The notes beneath the pieces were generated by a model. The model worked only from the letters and a program-made list of their open reading frames with translations. It was not told the origin of the DNA and did not search any database. Positions 14,402-23,570 of a stretch of 64,000 nucleotides of DNA are shown here, piece after piece. A program made the translations under genes and the position numbers. Where the stretch lies: positions 1 through 64,000 of the forward strand of contig NZ_JAQVCH010000006.1 in assembly GCF_028689845.1 (NCBI RefSeq), read 5' to 3'. The stretch's first letter is position 1, and each line of letters starts with the position of its first letter. Source of the DNA: Flavobacterium sp. (GTDB taxonomy: Bacteria; Bacteroidota; Bacteroidia; Flavobacteriales; Flavobacteriaceae).

Positions 14402-15826
14402 TTAAATTTCTTTCTCTTTTATAGGATAAAAATACATTTGAAACCAACCATTAATTCGTTTAATTTCAATAAGTCCTACATTAGTTTCCCAACTTCTACC
14501 AATCCAATCTTCATTATCCTTTATTTCTTCCACTTCATAATTTGATTTACCGTACTTATCTATACTCAATTTATCTGAAAACATTTTTATTGTTGCTTCA
14601 ACTTCCTCTTGAGCTATAATATAATTATCTGAAGGATTATCTTTTCCTAGTATGAATAGAGCATTATCATCATTTGGTTTTGGAACCATTATTCTATTAA
14701 AAAAATTAAAAAAGTATTGCGGTGTATAACTTACCCAACCAAATTGCTCATTGTTTTTATAGAACTTGTCCTGGAAATTTTCCCCTCTTTTAATTAGTTC
14801 AATTATAAGTTTAAAATGTTCATCGAAAGTATGAATATTTAAAAATGAATTGTAATAATCAATAAATTCATTTGGTTTTAAGACAATAGTGTGAATATTT
14901 AATTTTTGATAAACTGCTTTGGTTTTATGGAAATTTTTATCATCACTAGTAACATAGAATTCACATTTAGATGCGAATGCAGCATGAGAGGCATCCTCAG
15001 TAGTATTTTTAAATGTGTTTTTTTCTTTTTCTGTTACCTTAACTTTATCAGCTTTAAAACCATGCATATCAAGTAATACATATTCATTGGTGATATCATT
15101 AAACCACGCAGGAGCATTTTTAGTTTTGTCAAAGTATTTATCTACATCAAACTTTTCTAAACCTTTTTTCTCATAAGCTTTATCAATAACATCAAAAGGA
15201 TTTTTATTTTCATTATAATGACCGCTATTTACTCCAATTTGTTGGACCATATCTCTCAAGTCTTTATAATCCTCTTTTTCATTCAAGTTGTGAAACATTT
15301 TACCAAAACTCTGAAAGAAACCTTCCATTGTTGGATTATCTTTAAGACCTGGAAACATCTTATCTAACATTTCTGCACTTTCAGGATTATTAAGAGCTTC
15401 TTTAAATGCAAAATCTAAAGGCATTGATGAAAGCATATTTTTTAAAGAACTAACTATTCCATTCATGGAATCATCTTCATCAAATGAACTAAATAAATTA
15501 TCAAGACTAAAGTTTGAAAAAATAGGTGCTTCTCTTATTCTATCATCAAGCAATTCTCCAGGTTCATATCTACTTAAAGAAACTTCTTTAGAATTGTTTA
15601 CTAAACACAAATCATCAGTTAATGAGGTTATGTAATCTAAATCCTCTTTAATTAATTTTTGTTCTTCATCACTATGATTTTTTATACTAGCGAAAATATC
15701 TCCAATGTGGGAAGTAGAATATAGCAACAGAAATTTTTCCTTATTTGCAATTATGTCATTTAGTTCTTGGAAATGATTGTTTTTCATTCCTGACATTACA
15801 TTCCAATCTAAATAGACTTTAATCAT
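14402..15826 (-). CDS. PIN-like nuclease
   Basis: 474 aa from ATG 15826; an upstream TTG at 15850 would add 8 residues without conserved sequence. The N-terminus IKVYLDWNVMSGM supplies the first PIN Asp (residue 7). A later EDASHAAFASKCEFYVTSDDKNFHKTKAVYQKL stretch, around residues 275-310, supplies the D..HAAFA and TSDDKxF signature of PIN-like ribonucleases. The 250-residue helical insertion between them is long for a PIN protein. It starts a three-gene operon with one clear and one possible HEPN protein, next to CBASS, which points to an RNA-targeting defence unit. Confidence 0.7.
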   Translation of the reverse strand: MIKVYLDWNVMSGMKNNHFQELNDIIANKEKFLLLYSTSHIGDIFASIKNHSDEEQKLIKEDLDYITSLTDDLCLVNNSKEVSLSRYEPGELLDDRIREAPIFSNFSLDNLFSSFDEDDSMNGIVSSLKNMLSSMPLDFAFKEALNNPESAEMLDKMFPGLKDNPTMEGFFQSFGKMFHNLNEKEDYKDLRDMVQQIGVNSGHYNENKNPFDVIDKAYEKKGLEKFDVDKYFDKTKNAPAWFNDITNEYVLLDMHGFKADKVKVTEKEKNTFKNTTEDASHAAFASKCEFYVTSDDKNFHKTKAVYQKLNIHTIVLKPNEFIDYYNSFLNIHTFDEHFKLIIELIKRGENFQDKFYKNNEQFGWVSYTPQYFFNFFNRIMVPKPNDDNALFILGKDNPSDNYIIAQEEVEATIKMFSDKLSIDKYGKSNYEVEEIKDNEDWIGRSWETNVGLIEIKRINGWFQMYFYPIKEKEI

Positions 15827-16021
15827 AACTATATAATTTTCATCAAGCAAATTATAAAATAATTTCTAATAATTCATTTTGTTCACTCTTGAATTATTAA
15901 CCACAATGTGTGTTTTTACATAAATAGCTATATTTCATTTGCAATTTACTACAGAATGTGTAGTGTTTTGCAATAGCATATTAGTTAAGCTTTGGCAGTA
16001 AATTAGTTTTGTTGCCGAAAC

Positions 16022-16642
16022 TTAATTATTCAATTCTGTATCTATGTATGATTTTAAATTGTATAATTCGATTATATCCTCTTGGTCTCCTTGTAATTGG
16101 GCTATTTGAATAAATGCAATATCATTAGCAAAAGACTTTTCTCCAATTAAATGTTCAATGTGTGTGTAAACTGCTTCTTTAAGTTTAGGGTCTTCTTTAT
16201 GGACTATGTAGTTATTGAGTAAGACTCTAATTCCTAAATCGGCTGGTTTGTTTGGGTTTTCTAGTGGTATGAAATACATTTCACTTATTCTTAAGCTGAT
16301 GCCGTAATAGTCTAATGGTTTATCGGTGCCGTTTTCGTATTTATCGAGGTTGGTTTCTGGTTGGAGGAATGCGGTTATTTTCCAGCGTTCTAAAACTGGT
16401 GCATGATGGACTAATAATTCTACTTCTTTGAAAAGATAGGGATTCCCATTTGCTGTGATGATTAGTTCGGCATTAGTCTTTTTGTTTTTTATTATGAGGT
16501 TTAGGTCTTTGTTGTATTGGTGTAAATAATATAATAGTTTATCGAATTGAATTTTTAGTTCGTCTTTTGGGATTTCTGTAAGGAGTAAGAAAACGAAATT
16601 GTTTTGTTGGAAGTCGTTCCAGAAGTTGGTTATTTGGTTCAT
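16022..16642 (-). CDS. Conserved hypothetical protein of flavobacterial elements
   Basis: 206 aa, soluble, starting MNQITNFWNDFQQNNFVFLLL. It has a long beta-rich middle (NAELIITANG, LVHHAPVLERWKITAFLQPE) and a helical C-terminus. No named domain is recognised. It lies downstream of the DnaC-like ATPase and replication protein on the same strand and may belong to that backbone group. Not part of the PIN-HEPN operon, from which it is separated by 195 bp. Confidence 0.55.
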   Translation of the reverse strand: MNQITNFWNDFQQNNFVFLLLTEIPKDELKIQFDKLLYYLHQYNKDLNLIIKNKKTNAELIITANGNPYLFKEVELLVHHAPVLERWKITAFLQPETNLDKYENGTDKPLDYYGISLRISEMYFIPLENPNKPADLGIRVLLNNYIVHKEDPKLKEAVYTHIEHLIGEKSFANDIAFIQIAQLQGDQEDIIELYNLKSYIDTELNN

Positions 16643-16685
16643 TTATTTAATGGTTTATATTTAACGGTTTTAAGTTTACAATGAA

Positions 16686-16710
16686 GCACTTCGACAAGCT
16701 CAGTGTGACA
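16686..16710. repeat. Interspersed REP-like repeat, copy 1
   Basis: GCACTTCGACAAGCTCAGTG followed by TGACA. Three copies occur within 1.4 kb (here, 17632 and 17997). This short interspersed repeat is widespread in Bacteroidota genomes. Confidence 0.85.
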
Positions 16711-16805
16711 TTTATCTCTTATCTAGTGTTGTTTTTTCAAATGCTATTAAATTTATCATTTACTCACGCGTTGTTATTATTTTTTTGGTGTTCATGATTA
16801 TGCAT

Positions 16806-17432
16806 TTATTTACGTTTATCTTTAACCACATTGTCGAATGCTATTAAATTGCACAATTCACGTAAGCGACTTCTAACTCTATTGCCATAATTTTTTTCAA
16901 TTTCTGACGCTGATAGGTTTGTGGTTATGTGTGTTTGGAGTTTTTTGGAGATGAATAGGTCGTATCGGCTTAATAGAATTTCTGCCATTACATTGCATTC
17001 GTTTCCAAAATACTTGATGTTGTTTTCTGTTCCTAAGTCGTCGAAGCAATAGGTTCTTGGTTCAGCTTGGTATAGTTTTCCTTTGGAATAACGATGTATG
17101 ACTTCGTAACCGTCTTGTATGAATTCAAAGCTTATGTCTCTACATGGTTTTACTGAAAATTTGTTTTCTGCTGGTGCCAGATATTTCATTAGGTTCATCA
17201 GTGATGTTTTTCCACAGCCTATTGGTCCAGAAAGTAATATTCCTTTGTTGAGGTTGAGGTTGTATTGAAAGCATGTTGGTTCATCTTTGAGGAAATAAGC
17301 GATTAGCTTGTAAACGATTTGATAATCTGCTTCTTGTATTTTGAAATGATTGCCGTATAGTTCGATGCCTTTTGCTTCGAGCTTATTAATTATTTCTGGG
17401 TAGTTGTAGTGGGTTTTTATATTTTCATTCAT
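16806..17432 (-). CDS. DnaC/IstB-like AAA+ ATPase
   Basis: 208 aa from the ATG at 17432; the longer frame to 17474 adds 14 residues over a small palindrome and looks spurious. Walker A is GPIGCGKT (69-76) and Walker B is YCFDDLG (128-134), followed by a sensor-like THITTNLS and an arginine-rich box NRVRSRLREL. This is the helicase-loader type of ATPase found beside replication initiators on plasmids and integrative elements. It is downstream of the replication protein gene and probably loads the host helicase onto element DNA. Confidence 0.8.
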   Translation of the reverse strand: MNENIKTHYNYPEIINKLEAKGIELYGNHFKIQEADYQIVYKLIAYFLKDEPTCFQYNLNLNKGILLSGPIGCGKTSLMNLMKYLAPAENKFSVKPCRDISFEFIQDGYEVIHRYSKGKLYQAEPRTYCFDDLGTENNIKYFGNECNVMAEILLSRYDLFISKKLQTHITTNLSASEIEKNYGNRVRSRLRELCNLIAFDNVVKDKRK

Positions 17433-17631
17433 TTGCCTGTTTTTTTGTTCGCTAAAGCGAAGTTTTTGGAACACGGATGAGACAGATTTAAAGGATTTAC
17501 ACTGATTTTTTTAATTTTTTAACCACATAGATTTCATAGAATTATTATTTTAAAAAAGTCGCTTTGCTCTGGATAGTTTATCATAGTTTTTAACCGCAAA
17601 GTGCACAAAGGCTACACACAAGGTTCGCAAA

Positions 17632-17656
17632 GCACTTCGACAGGCTCAGTGTGACA
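17632..17656. repeat. Interspersed REP-like repeat, copy 2
   Basis: Same 25-base repeat as at 16686 with one change (AAGCTC to AGGCTC), in the 289-bp gap between the ATPase and replication protein genes. The gap also holds degenerate AT-rich sequence and no gene. Confidence 0.85.
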
Positions 17657-17721
17657 GAATTAGGTTTGCCAACATTGCGATACTGAAATACTGAAATGAA
17701 TTCAGCACAAGCAAGTTCAGG

Positions 17722-18720
17722 TTAAAGTGGTTCTGAATAGTCTTTATCGGTTGTTGTGTTGAGGTGTTTTGGTCGATTTGTTGGTGTTGTGTCGGTGTTG
17801 TGATTAAAATTAATGCTGTTTAATATCCAATTTTGTGCTGCTGCTTGCCAATCGACCATTGGTGTTTTTCCACCCACTAACCAACCGTTGCTTGAGAAGT
17901 AATTGAAAAACTTTTGTGCTTCTAGTTCCGGAAAGTTGTTTTCTTGGAAGTAGGATTTGACAATTTGGAGTGTTGGATTTGATTTTTGAGTGCGAGGCAC
18001 TTCGACAAGCTCAGTGTGACAACTTTCATCTTTCTTTTTTTCGCGCAACTTTTTTTGCTGACTGGTTTCAGTGTGCTCCGCATTATAGTCAGCGAATGCC
18101 GGAGAAGACGATTTTGCTTTTTCATTAACTATTTTTTCCAGCATTTCTTTTTCTTCTTTTTTAGCGGAACTTTTTTCTTCTTTTAAATTTTCGTTTTTTA
18201 ATTGAAAATTATTTATTTCTTCAAAATTTTTTGCTTGCTCGTTCAAGTTTGAAACGTTTTCAATGTTTAAATTGTTTGTATTGTTTATATAGTTTATAGA
18301 AGGTACTAGTGCTTGTTCACTACTTGTTTTATCACTAGTACAAGACTTGTTTAGAGCTTGTTCATCAACTTGTTCAAAAAGAGGTTCATTTTTTGGTTTT
18401 CTTTCGCTTTTTTGAATGGGCTTTAAATCATCTGAAAAGTTGAATAAATACACGTGACTTCCTTTGAATGGATTATAGGATGGTTCGTAATTGATATATC
18501 CTAAACTGTGTAAATTTTTAAGGCATTTATGATACGTTGCTTTGGAACTGATTTTACTTATTCGCATAACCTCATCGCGAGAAATACTGATTGTATTTTT
18601 AAAGCGATTGCAATTCCAGAATTGGAATAAAGCTATGTATAAACTAACGTGTGTTGGGTTGAGTGATTTGTCTATTGCTACTTTTTCGAAAAAGCCGGTT
18701 AGGTGTTTGATATAGTTCAT
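17722..18720 (-). CDS. Replication-initiation-type winged-helix protein
   Basis: 332 aa. The N-terminal 110 residues form a winged-helix region (LNPTHVSLYIALFQFWNCNRF, MRISKISSKATYHKCLKNLHSLGYI), typical of Bacteroidota element replication proteins. The middle (about 115-230) is low-complexity and Lys/Glu/Asn/Ser-rich. The C-terminal 70 residues (VKSYFQENNFPELEAQKFFNYFSSNGW...AAAQNWI) match a DnaD-like tail found in such proteins. A REP-like DNA repeat is inserted in frame in the linker and encodes CHTELVEVP. It is upstream of the DnaC-like ATPase, so both probably initiate replication of element 1. Confidence 0.7.
   Translation of the reverse strand: MNYIKHLTGFFEKVAIDKSLNPTHVSLYIALFQFWNCNRFKNTISISRDEVMRISKISSKATYHKCLKNLHSLGYINYEPSYNPFKGSHVYLFNFSDDLKPIQKSERKPKNEPLFEQVDEQALNKSCTSDKTSSEQALVPSINYINNTNNLNIENVSNLNEQAKNFEEINNFQLKNENLKEEKSSAKKEEKEMLEKIVNEKAKSSSPAFADYNAEHTETSQQKKLREKKKDESCHTELVEVPRTQKSNPTLQIVKSYFQENNFPELEAQKFFNYFSSNGWLVGGKTPMVDWQAAAQNWILNSINFNHNTDTTPTNRPKHLNTTTDKDYSEPL
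17997..18021. repeat. REP-like repeat, copy 3, inside a coding region
   Basis: The same 25-base repeat as at 16686, here read through in frame by the replication protein gene as the peptide CHTELVEVP. Confidence 0.9.
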
Positions 18721-18827
18721 GATAATTACGAGTTATGAATTATGAGTTATGAATTATGAGGTTCTCGATACATTATTCTAAAAAGCTAACGCATTTTAGA
18801 ATAACACTCGAACTGACGGTTAACTTA

Positions 18828-19115
18828 CTACTTGAATAGTGTTGGTAAAGCATGTACTTTGTTGCCGTTTAGGAGTTTTTCGATGTCTGAATTGTCATAA
18901 TACATGATGCCACCCACTTTAGTATATGTTAGTGTTCCGTTGATGCGGAGGTTTTGTAATGTTCCTGGAGAAATGTTTAACAGCTTTCTGACTTCTTTGG
19001 ATTTGAGCCACTGTTTTGTTTGTTGTGGTTTGGATTGTATGATTTCTTTTAAATCATTTAGAAGAAGACTACGAAATTCGTTTAAGTCTTCACGAGTAAT
19101 AACTTCGATTGCCAT
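18828..19115 (-). CDS. Excisionase-like helix-turn-helix protein
   Basis: 95 aa. The HTH_17/MerR-like fold is clear: KQWLKSKEVRKLLNISPGTLQNLRINGTLTYTKVGGIMYYDNSDIEKLL. Such proteins serve as excisionase or plasmid-type control factors in Bacteroidota integrative elements. It is upstream of the replication protein on the same strand, with the paired CACAACC repeats 100 bp further upstream. It probably controls excision or replication of element 1. Confidence 0.75.
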   Translation of the reverse strand: MAIEVITREDLNEFRSLLLNDLKEIIQSKPQQTKQWLKSKEVRKLLNISPGTLQNLRINGTLTYTKVGGIMYYDNSDIEKLLNGNKVHALPTLFK

Positions 19116-19213
19116 AACTTGTGTTTTAGATTATTATACATTACCGATTAACATCAAAAAATGACCTTAATAAATCGGTAATACAAATTTGTGAAGTTTG
19201 ATTGATTTTATTT

Positions 19214-19381
19214 CACAACCTAAACACAAGTTGTGTACGATTTTTTATTAAAATAGTACAAAGTGCTTTGTTTTCTAGCTTTATTGAATTGAATTCCTTT
19301 CAGCTTTAAAATTCAATGTGGGAAATTAGGTGAAAATCATGGCATTTTTAAGCTAATTCACAACCTGAACACAAGTTGTGT
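19214..19381. repeat. Paired dyad repeats, possible operator or arm sites
   Basis: CACAACCTAAACACAAGTTG (+TGT) at 19214-19236 and the same with TGAACAC at 19359-19381 are 23-base direct repeats, each with CACAAC/GTTGTG dyad symmetry. They lie in the 297-bp gap between the HTH gene and the RteC remnant, which otherwise shows no gene. Confidence 0.6.
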
Positions 19382-19412
19382 GTTTTTGGAAAATATTTAT
19401 CAGTAAAAAAGG

Positions 19413-20259
19413 TTATTTACTTTCATTTTCTTCTTCTAGTATTTGCTTTTCTAGTACTTCTGAAAGTTGATTGATGAATTTGGAACGACCTGTTTTTCTG
19501 TTTTTAATATCAATGTAAAAACGATAAATATTTTCTTCAATATCTTGATTTAAAATTTTACCAAAGAATACTGCTAATTCTTTTATATCAGTGTTACCAT
19601 TGTTTAATTTTTTGGAATGGTGTAAGGCATAAATTAATTCGATTAAATCAATTTTAGTACCAGTCCAATTAACAGTTTGTTGTATGGATGGATGAACTAT
19701 TGTACAATTATTTTCTAATTGTTCTATTTTATTTTCTAGATAGTTGGTCAATGTATCGTTGGCAATCATCACAGCCATATTGTAATCATGCGTAGTACAT
19801 AATTTTACATCGTAATTGATCAAAGAACAATCTCTTTTTAAAATGTTAGCATCACAATTTCTCAAGAAATAAATTTTGTCTTTATGTGAAGCTCTTGCTC
19901 TATAATATTCATAGAACTTTCTATTCTTATTGGTGTTTTCTTGAATTAAATTTAAAAGCATCTTCATAAAATTTAATCTTATTCTTTTTTGAAGTTGGTA
20001 AGTTCGTTTCTATACTTAAAACTGTTTTGTAGTAGATAAGTTTTGATATAAATATAGGTTTCAAGTCTTTGAAAAAATATATTTCTTCTTCTGGAGAACT
20101 AAATTTATGTTTTTTTAGCCATTTGAATAATTCCTTACTTCTAGTTTCAATTAATTCTGTGACTTTATGTGCAATAACAATACTGTCTGAATTTGTAGTT
20201 TTAATGTTTTGATACTCCTTTTCAAATTCACTAAAAAAATTCAGACAATACTCATTCAT
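19413..20259 (-). pseudogene. rteC: RteC-family regulator, frameshifted
   Basis: Two overlapping frames together give one RteC-like protein of about 280 aa. The first (110 aa, from 20259) carries KELFKWLKKHKF...EEIYFFKDLKPIFISKLIYY and runs out after NKIKFYEDAFKFN. The second (to 19413) carries NRKFYEYYRARASHKDKIYFLR...IDLIELIYALHHSKKLNNG. The frames switch in an A/T homopolymer tract near 19955, which suggests a one-base indel. RteC controls excision genes of CTnDOT-type elements. It is either inactive or depends on frameshifting, and implies that element 1 descends from a CTn-like element. Confidence 0.7.
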
Positions 20260-20360
20260 TTTAATACAATTTAGGTTAGTTTGTATAAAACTTCATTGTG
20301 TTAAAATTATTGTTAAAATAGCTAATTATTTTTAGTTGTTTAAATAAATAAATTTGTCTT

Positions 20361-22883
20361 TTAAATTTTTATAGTTCTTAATCGTAATGCATTAGCAATA
20401 ACTGATACAGAACTAAAGCTCATTGCTAAAGCTGCAATCATTGGAGAAAGTAATAAACCAAAAACTGGAAATAAAACACCAGCAGCAATTGGAATTCCTA
20501 AAACGTTATATATAAAAGCAAAAAATAAGTTTTGTTTGATATTTTTCATTACGGCATGACTTAGGTTTTTTGCTTTTACAATTCCTTTTAAATCTCCTTT
20601 TACCAAAGTAATTTTTGCACTTTCAATGGCAACATCGGTTCCTGTTCCCATTGCGATTCCAATATCAGATTGTGCTAATGCTGGAGCATCGTTTATACCA
20701 TCACCTGCCATGGCTACTATTTTACCTTTGGCTTGTAACTCTTTGATGTATTCTAATTTATCTTGTGGTAAGCAACTTGCTTTGAAATCTGTTAAATTAA
20801 GTTCAGAGGCAACAGCTCTTGCTGTATTTTCATTATCACCTGTTAGCATAATAACTTGAACTCCTTGTCGCTTTAACTCGTTAATAGCTTCTAAACTTGA
20901 TTTTTTTATAGCATCTGAAATGGTAATATATCCTACAACTTTTTTATCTAAAGCGATGTAAGAAACTGTTTTACCTAGCTTTTGTTCTTCAATTACTTCT
21001 TGTTCTATACTTGAAAAATCTTTAATTCCTTCTTGCTCTAAAAGTTTTTTGTTGCCTAAACTGACTTTTTCATTGTCAATAAATCCTATTACTCCTTTTC
21101 CTGTTATAGAGTCAAATTTTTCTACTTTAAAAAAAGTAGTGTTTTTAGATTTAGCAAAATTTACAACTGCTGTTGCCAATGGATGTTCGCTATTTTGATT
21201 TAGAGATGCAATTTTTCCTAAGGTGGTATTTTCATCTACATCTTTTGTAATAATTTTTTCAACTGATGGTTTTCCTTCAGTTAGTGTTCCTGTTTTATCG
21301 GTTATTAAAACATCAATTTTATCCATTTTTTCAATGGCTTCTGCATTTTTAATTAATACACCTGATTTTGCTCCTTTACCAACTCCAACCATAACTGACA
21401 TAGGTGTTGCAAGACCTAATGCGCACGGACAAGCAATTATTAAGACCGCAATTGCATTTACAAATCCATAAACCAATTTAGGTTCTGGTCCAAAAATCCA
21501 CCAAACAAAAAAGGTAATAACTGATATTAAAACTACAATGGGTACAAAATATTTTGAAATTTTATCTACTAAATTTTGAATGGGTGCTCTTGAACGACTT
21601 GCATCTGAAACCATTTGAACGATTTGTGATAATAAAGTTTCTGAACCTACTTTTTCGGCAATCATTAAAAAAGATTTTGTTCCGTTTATGGTTCCAGAAC
21701 TTACTTTATCGTCCATTTTTTTATCTACTGGAATAGGTTCTCCAGTAATCATTGATTCATCAATGGTGCTGTTTCCTTCTGTAATGATTCCATCTACAGG
21801 AATTTTTTCTCCAGGTTTTACTCTAACTATATCTCCCTTTTTAATGTCGTGAATTGAAATTACTTTTTCTTCACCATCAATCACTAAGGTAGCTTCGGTT
21901 GGTGCTAATTTTAATAACTCTTTAATAGCTCCACTTGTTCTGCTGTGTGCTTTTGCCTCTAACAATTGCCCTAACAATACCAAGGTTAAAACTACAGCTG
22001 TAGCTTCAAAATATAAATGGACAGTTCCTTCTGAAGTTTTGAATTGGTCAGGAAAAACAGTTGGAAATAATAATCCGATAATACTAAAAACAAAAGCGAC
22101 TCCAGTTCCAATACCAATTAAGGTAAACATGTTCAAATTCCAGTTGATAATGGATTTCCACGCTCTTTCAAAAAACATCCAACAAGCATAGAAAACAACA
22201 GGAATCGTTAATATAAATTGAATCCAATTCCAATATTGCAATTCCATAATTTTGTATAATGGGTTATTTGGAATCATATCAGACATGGTAATAATAAAAA
22301 TAGGCAAGGTGAAAATTGTAGCAATTTTCATTTTATGTGCTAACTTTTGATAGGTTTTATCTTCTTCAGATTGGGTTGGTTCCATTGGCACTAAATCCAT
22401 TCCACAAATAGGACAACTTCCTGGTTTGTCTTGAATGATTTCAGGATGCATGGGACAAGTATATTGTGTGTTTTGAATTACCGTTGGTTGTTGTACTAAA
22501 TCCATTCCACAAACAGGACAATCACCCGCCTTATCATACACTTTGTCACCTTCACAATGCATGGGACAATAATATTTACCTGCTTGATGGTTGTGCTTTA
22601 TTTCTTCATGTTTGTGCTCTTTTTCTCCAGTAGAACAACAACTTTTTTGAACTACTTCTTTACTAGAATTATCTGATAAAGTAATTTGATATTTACTATC
22701 TTTTCCTCCTAAAGCATTTTGTAAAACTTCTATTTCAACATGTTTAGACATGATAATGGTTGCTGCTTTGTCTTCTTTAGAAACTGCAACTTCTGTGACA
22801 TGTTCAACATTCGACAAATCTTTTTTAACTTTAGCTTCACAACCTGAACAGGTCATTCCTGTAATTGTATATATGTGTTTCAT
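20361..22883 (-). CDS. copA: Copper-exporting P1B-type ATPase
   Basis: 840 aa. An N-terminal HMA domain has Cys12 and Cys15 (GMTCSGC). A His-rich linker leads to two heavy-metal-binding (HMBD) motifs: YYCPMHCEG...CPVCGMD at 105-128 and YTCPMHPE...CPICGMD at 141-163. Then come eight predicted membrane segments, the TGEPIP phosphatase loop, the CPC metal site (485-487) and the phosphorylation site DKTGT (Asp529). The CPC motif with ALGLATP indicates Cu(I) transport across the inner membrane. It is the last gene of the copper block, 2 bases after the DUF305 gene. Confidence 0.92.
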   Translation of the reverse strand: MKHIYTITGMTCSGCEAKVKKDLSNVEHVTEVAVSKEDKAATIIMSKHVEIEVLQNALGGKDSKYQITLSDNSSKEVVQKSCCSTGEKEHKHEEIKHNHQAGKYYCPMHCEGDKVYDKAGDCPVCGMDLVQQPTVIQNTQYTCPMHPEIIQDKPGSCPICGMDLVPMEPTQSEEDKTYQKLAHKMKIATIFTLPIFIITMSDMIPNNPLYKIMELQYWNWIQFILTIPVVFYACWMFFERAWKSIINWNLNMFTLIGIGTGVAFVFSIIGLLFPTVFPDQFKTSEGTVHLYFEATAVVLTLVLLGQLLEAKAHSRTSGAIKELLKLAPTEATLVIDGEEKVISIHDIKKGDIVRVKPGEKIPVDGIITEGNSTIDESMITGEPIPVDKKMDDKVSSGTINGTKSFLMIAEKVGSETLLSQIVQMVSDASRSRAPIQNLVDKISKYFVPIVVLISVITFFVWWIFGPEPKLVYGFVNAIAVLIIACPCALGLATPMSVMVGVGKGAKSGVLIKNAEAIEKMDKIDVLITDKTGTLTEGKPSVEKIITKDVDENTTLGKIASLNQNSEHPLATAVVNFAKSKNTTFFKVEKFDSITGKGVIGFIDNEKVSLGNKKLLEQEGIKDFSSIEQEVIEEQKLGKTVSYIALDKKVVGYITISDAIKKSSLEAINELKRQGVQVIMLTGDNENTARAVASELNLTDFKASCLPQDKLEYIKELQAKGKIVAMAGDGINDAPALAQSDIGIAMGTGTDVAIESAKITLVKGDLKGIVKAKNLSHAVMKNIKQNLFFAFIYNVLGIPIAAGVLFPVFGLLLSPMIAALAMSFSSVSVIANALRLRTIKI

Positions 22884-22885
22884 CT

Positions 22886-23365
22886 TTATTTTTTATTTTC
22901 TATACGTTCAATCATTTCTTTCATTTGATTGATTTCCTTTTCTTGAGCATCAATAATATCATCAGCGAGCTTTTGAACTTCTGCATCTTTAAAATCGGCA
23001 TTACTACTAGTCATAATCGCTGACGAATGATGTGGAATCATCGCTTTCATCCATTGAACATCACTTATTGGAGTTTGAGTTCGCAATAAATAAAATGTTC
23101 CAAAAAAAGTAAATGCAGCAAAAGCAATAATTCCTATATTGATTTTACGACTTGGATACATCTTCCACATGAATAGTAACATAGTAATGGCCATAGTAGC
23201 AATCATTAACGTAGTCATATAAAAGCGAGTTAAACTGTTTAGAACATGATCAAATTCAGCAACATTTAAAAACATAACCAAATACATGATTATAAATGAG
23301 GCAGCCATTATTAAAGCAAATTTTGGATACGGATTCTGATTTTTGTTTGAGTGATTTGTTTCCAT
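22886..23365 (-). CDS. DUF305 membrane protein
   Basis: 159 aa. Three predicted membrane segments (about 15-35, 50-67, 75-93) precede the DUF305 core WMKAMIPHHSSAIMTSSNADFKDAEVQKLADDIIDAQEKEINQMKEMI. DUF305 proteins are ferritin-like helical proteins, often encoded in copper-resistance loci, with His and Met residues suited to metal binding. It immediately precedes copA in the same transcription unit. Confidence 0.85.
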   Translation of the reverse strand: METNHSNKNQNPYPKFALIMAASFIIMYLVMFLNVAEFDHVLNSLTRFYMTTLMIATMAITMLLFMWKMYPSRKINIGIIAFAAFTFFGTFYLLRTQTPISDVQWMKAMIPHHSSAIMTSSNADFKDAEVQKLADDIIDAQEKEINQMKEMIERIENKK

Positions 23366-23570
23366 ATTAATTCTTGTTTTATTAGTTATTAAATATAAAA
23401 AATGAGATTGTAAACTAGTTTTATGATTTTATGAGATTGTTATATAATTTACATTACAACGTCATAATGAATATAATTGATAGTTAAGCCCAAGATTTTC
23501 TAACTCAGACTTAACCACTATAATACATCTATTACAAACCATGTTTTTGCTGTGTAACTTGACCATAAAC

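Noticed and set aside
17986..18186. Phe-rich plus-strand open frame and a second minus-strand frame
   Set aside because: They are shadows of the low-complexity Lys/Glu linker of the replication protein and of the REP-like repeat.
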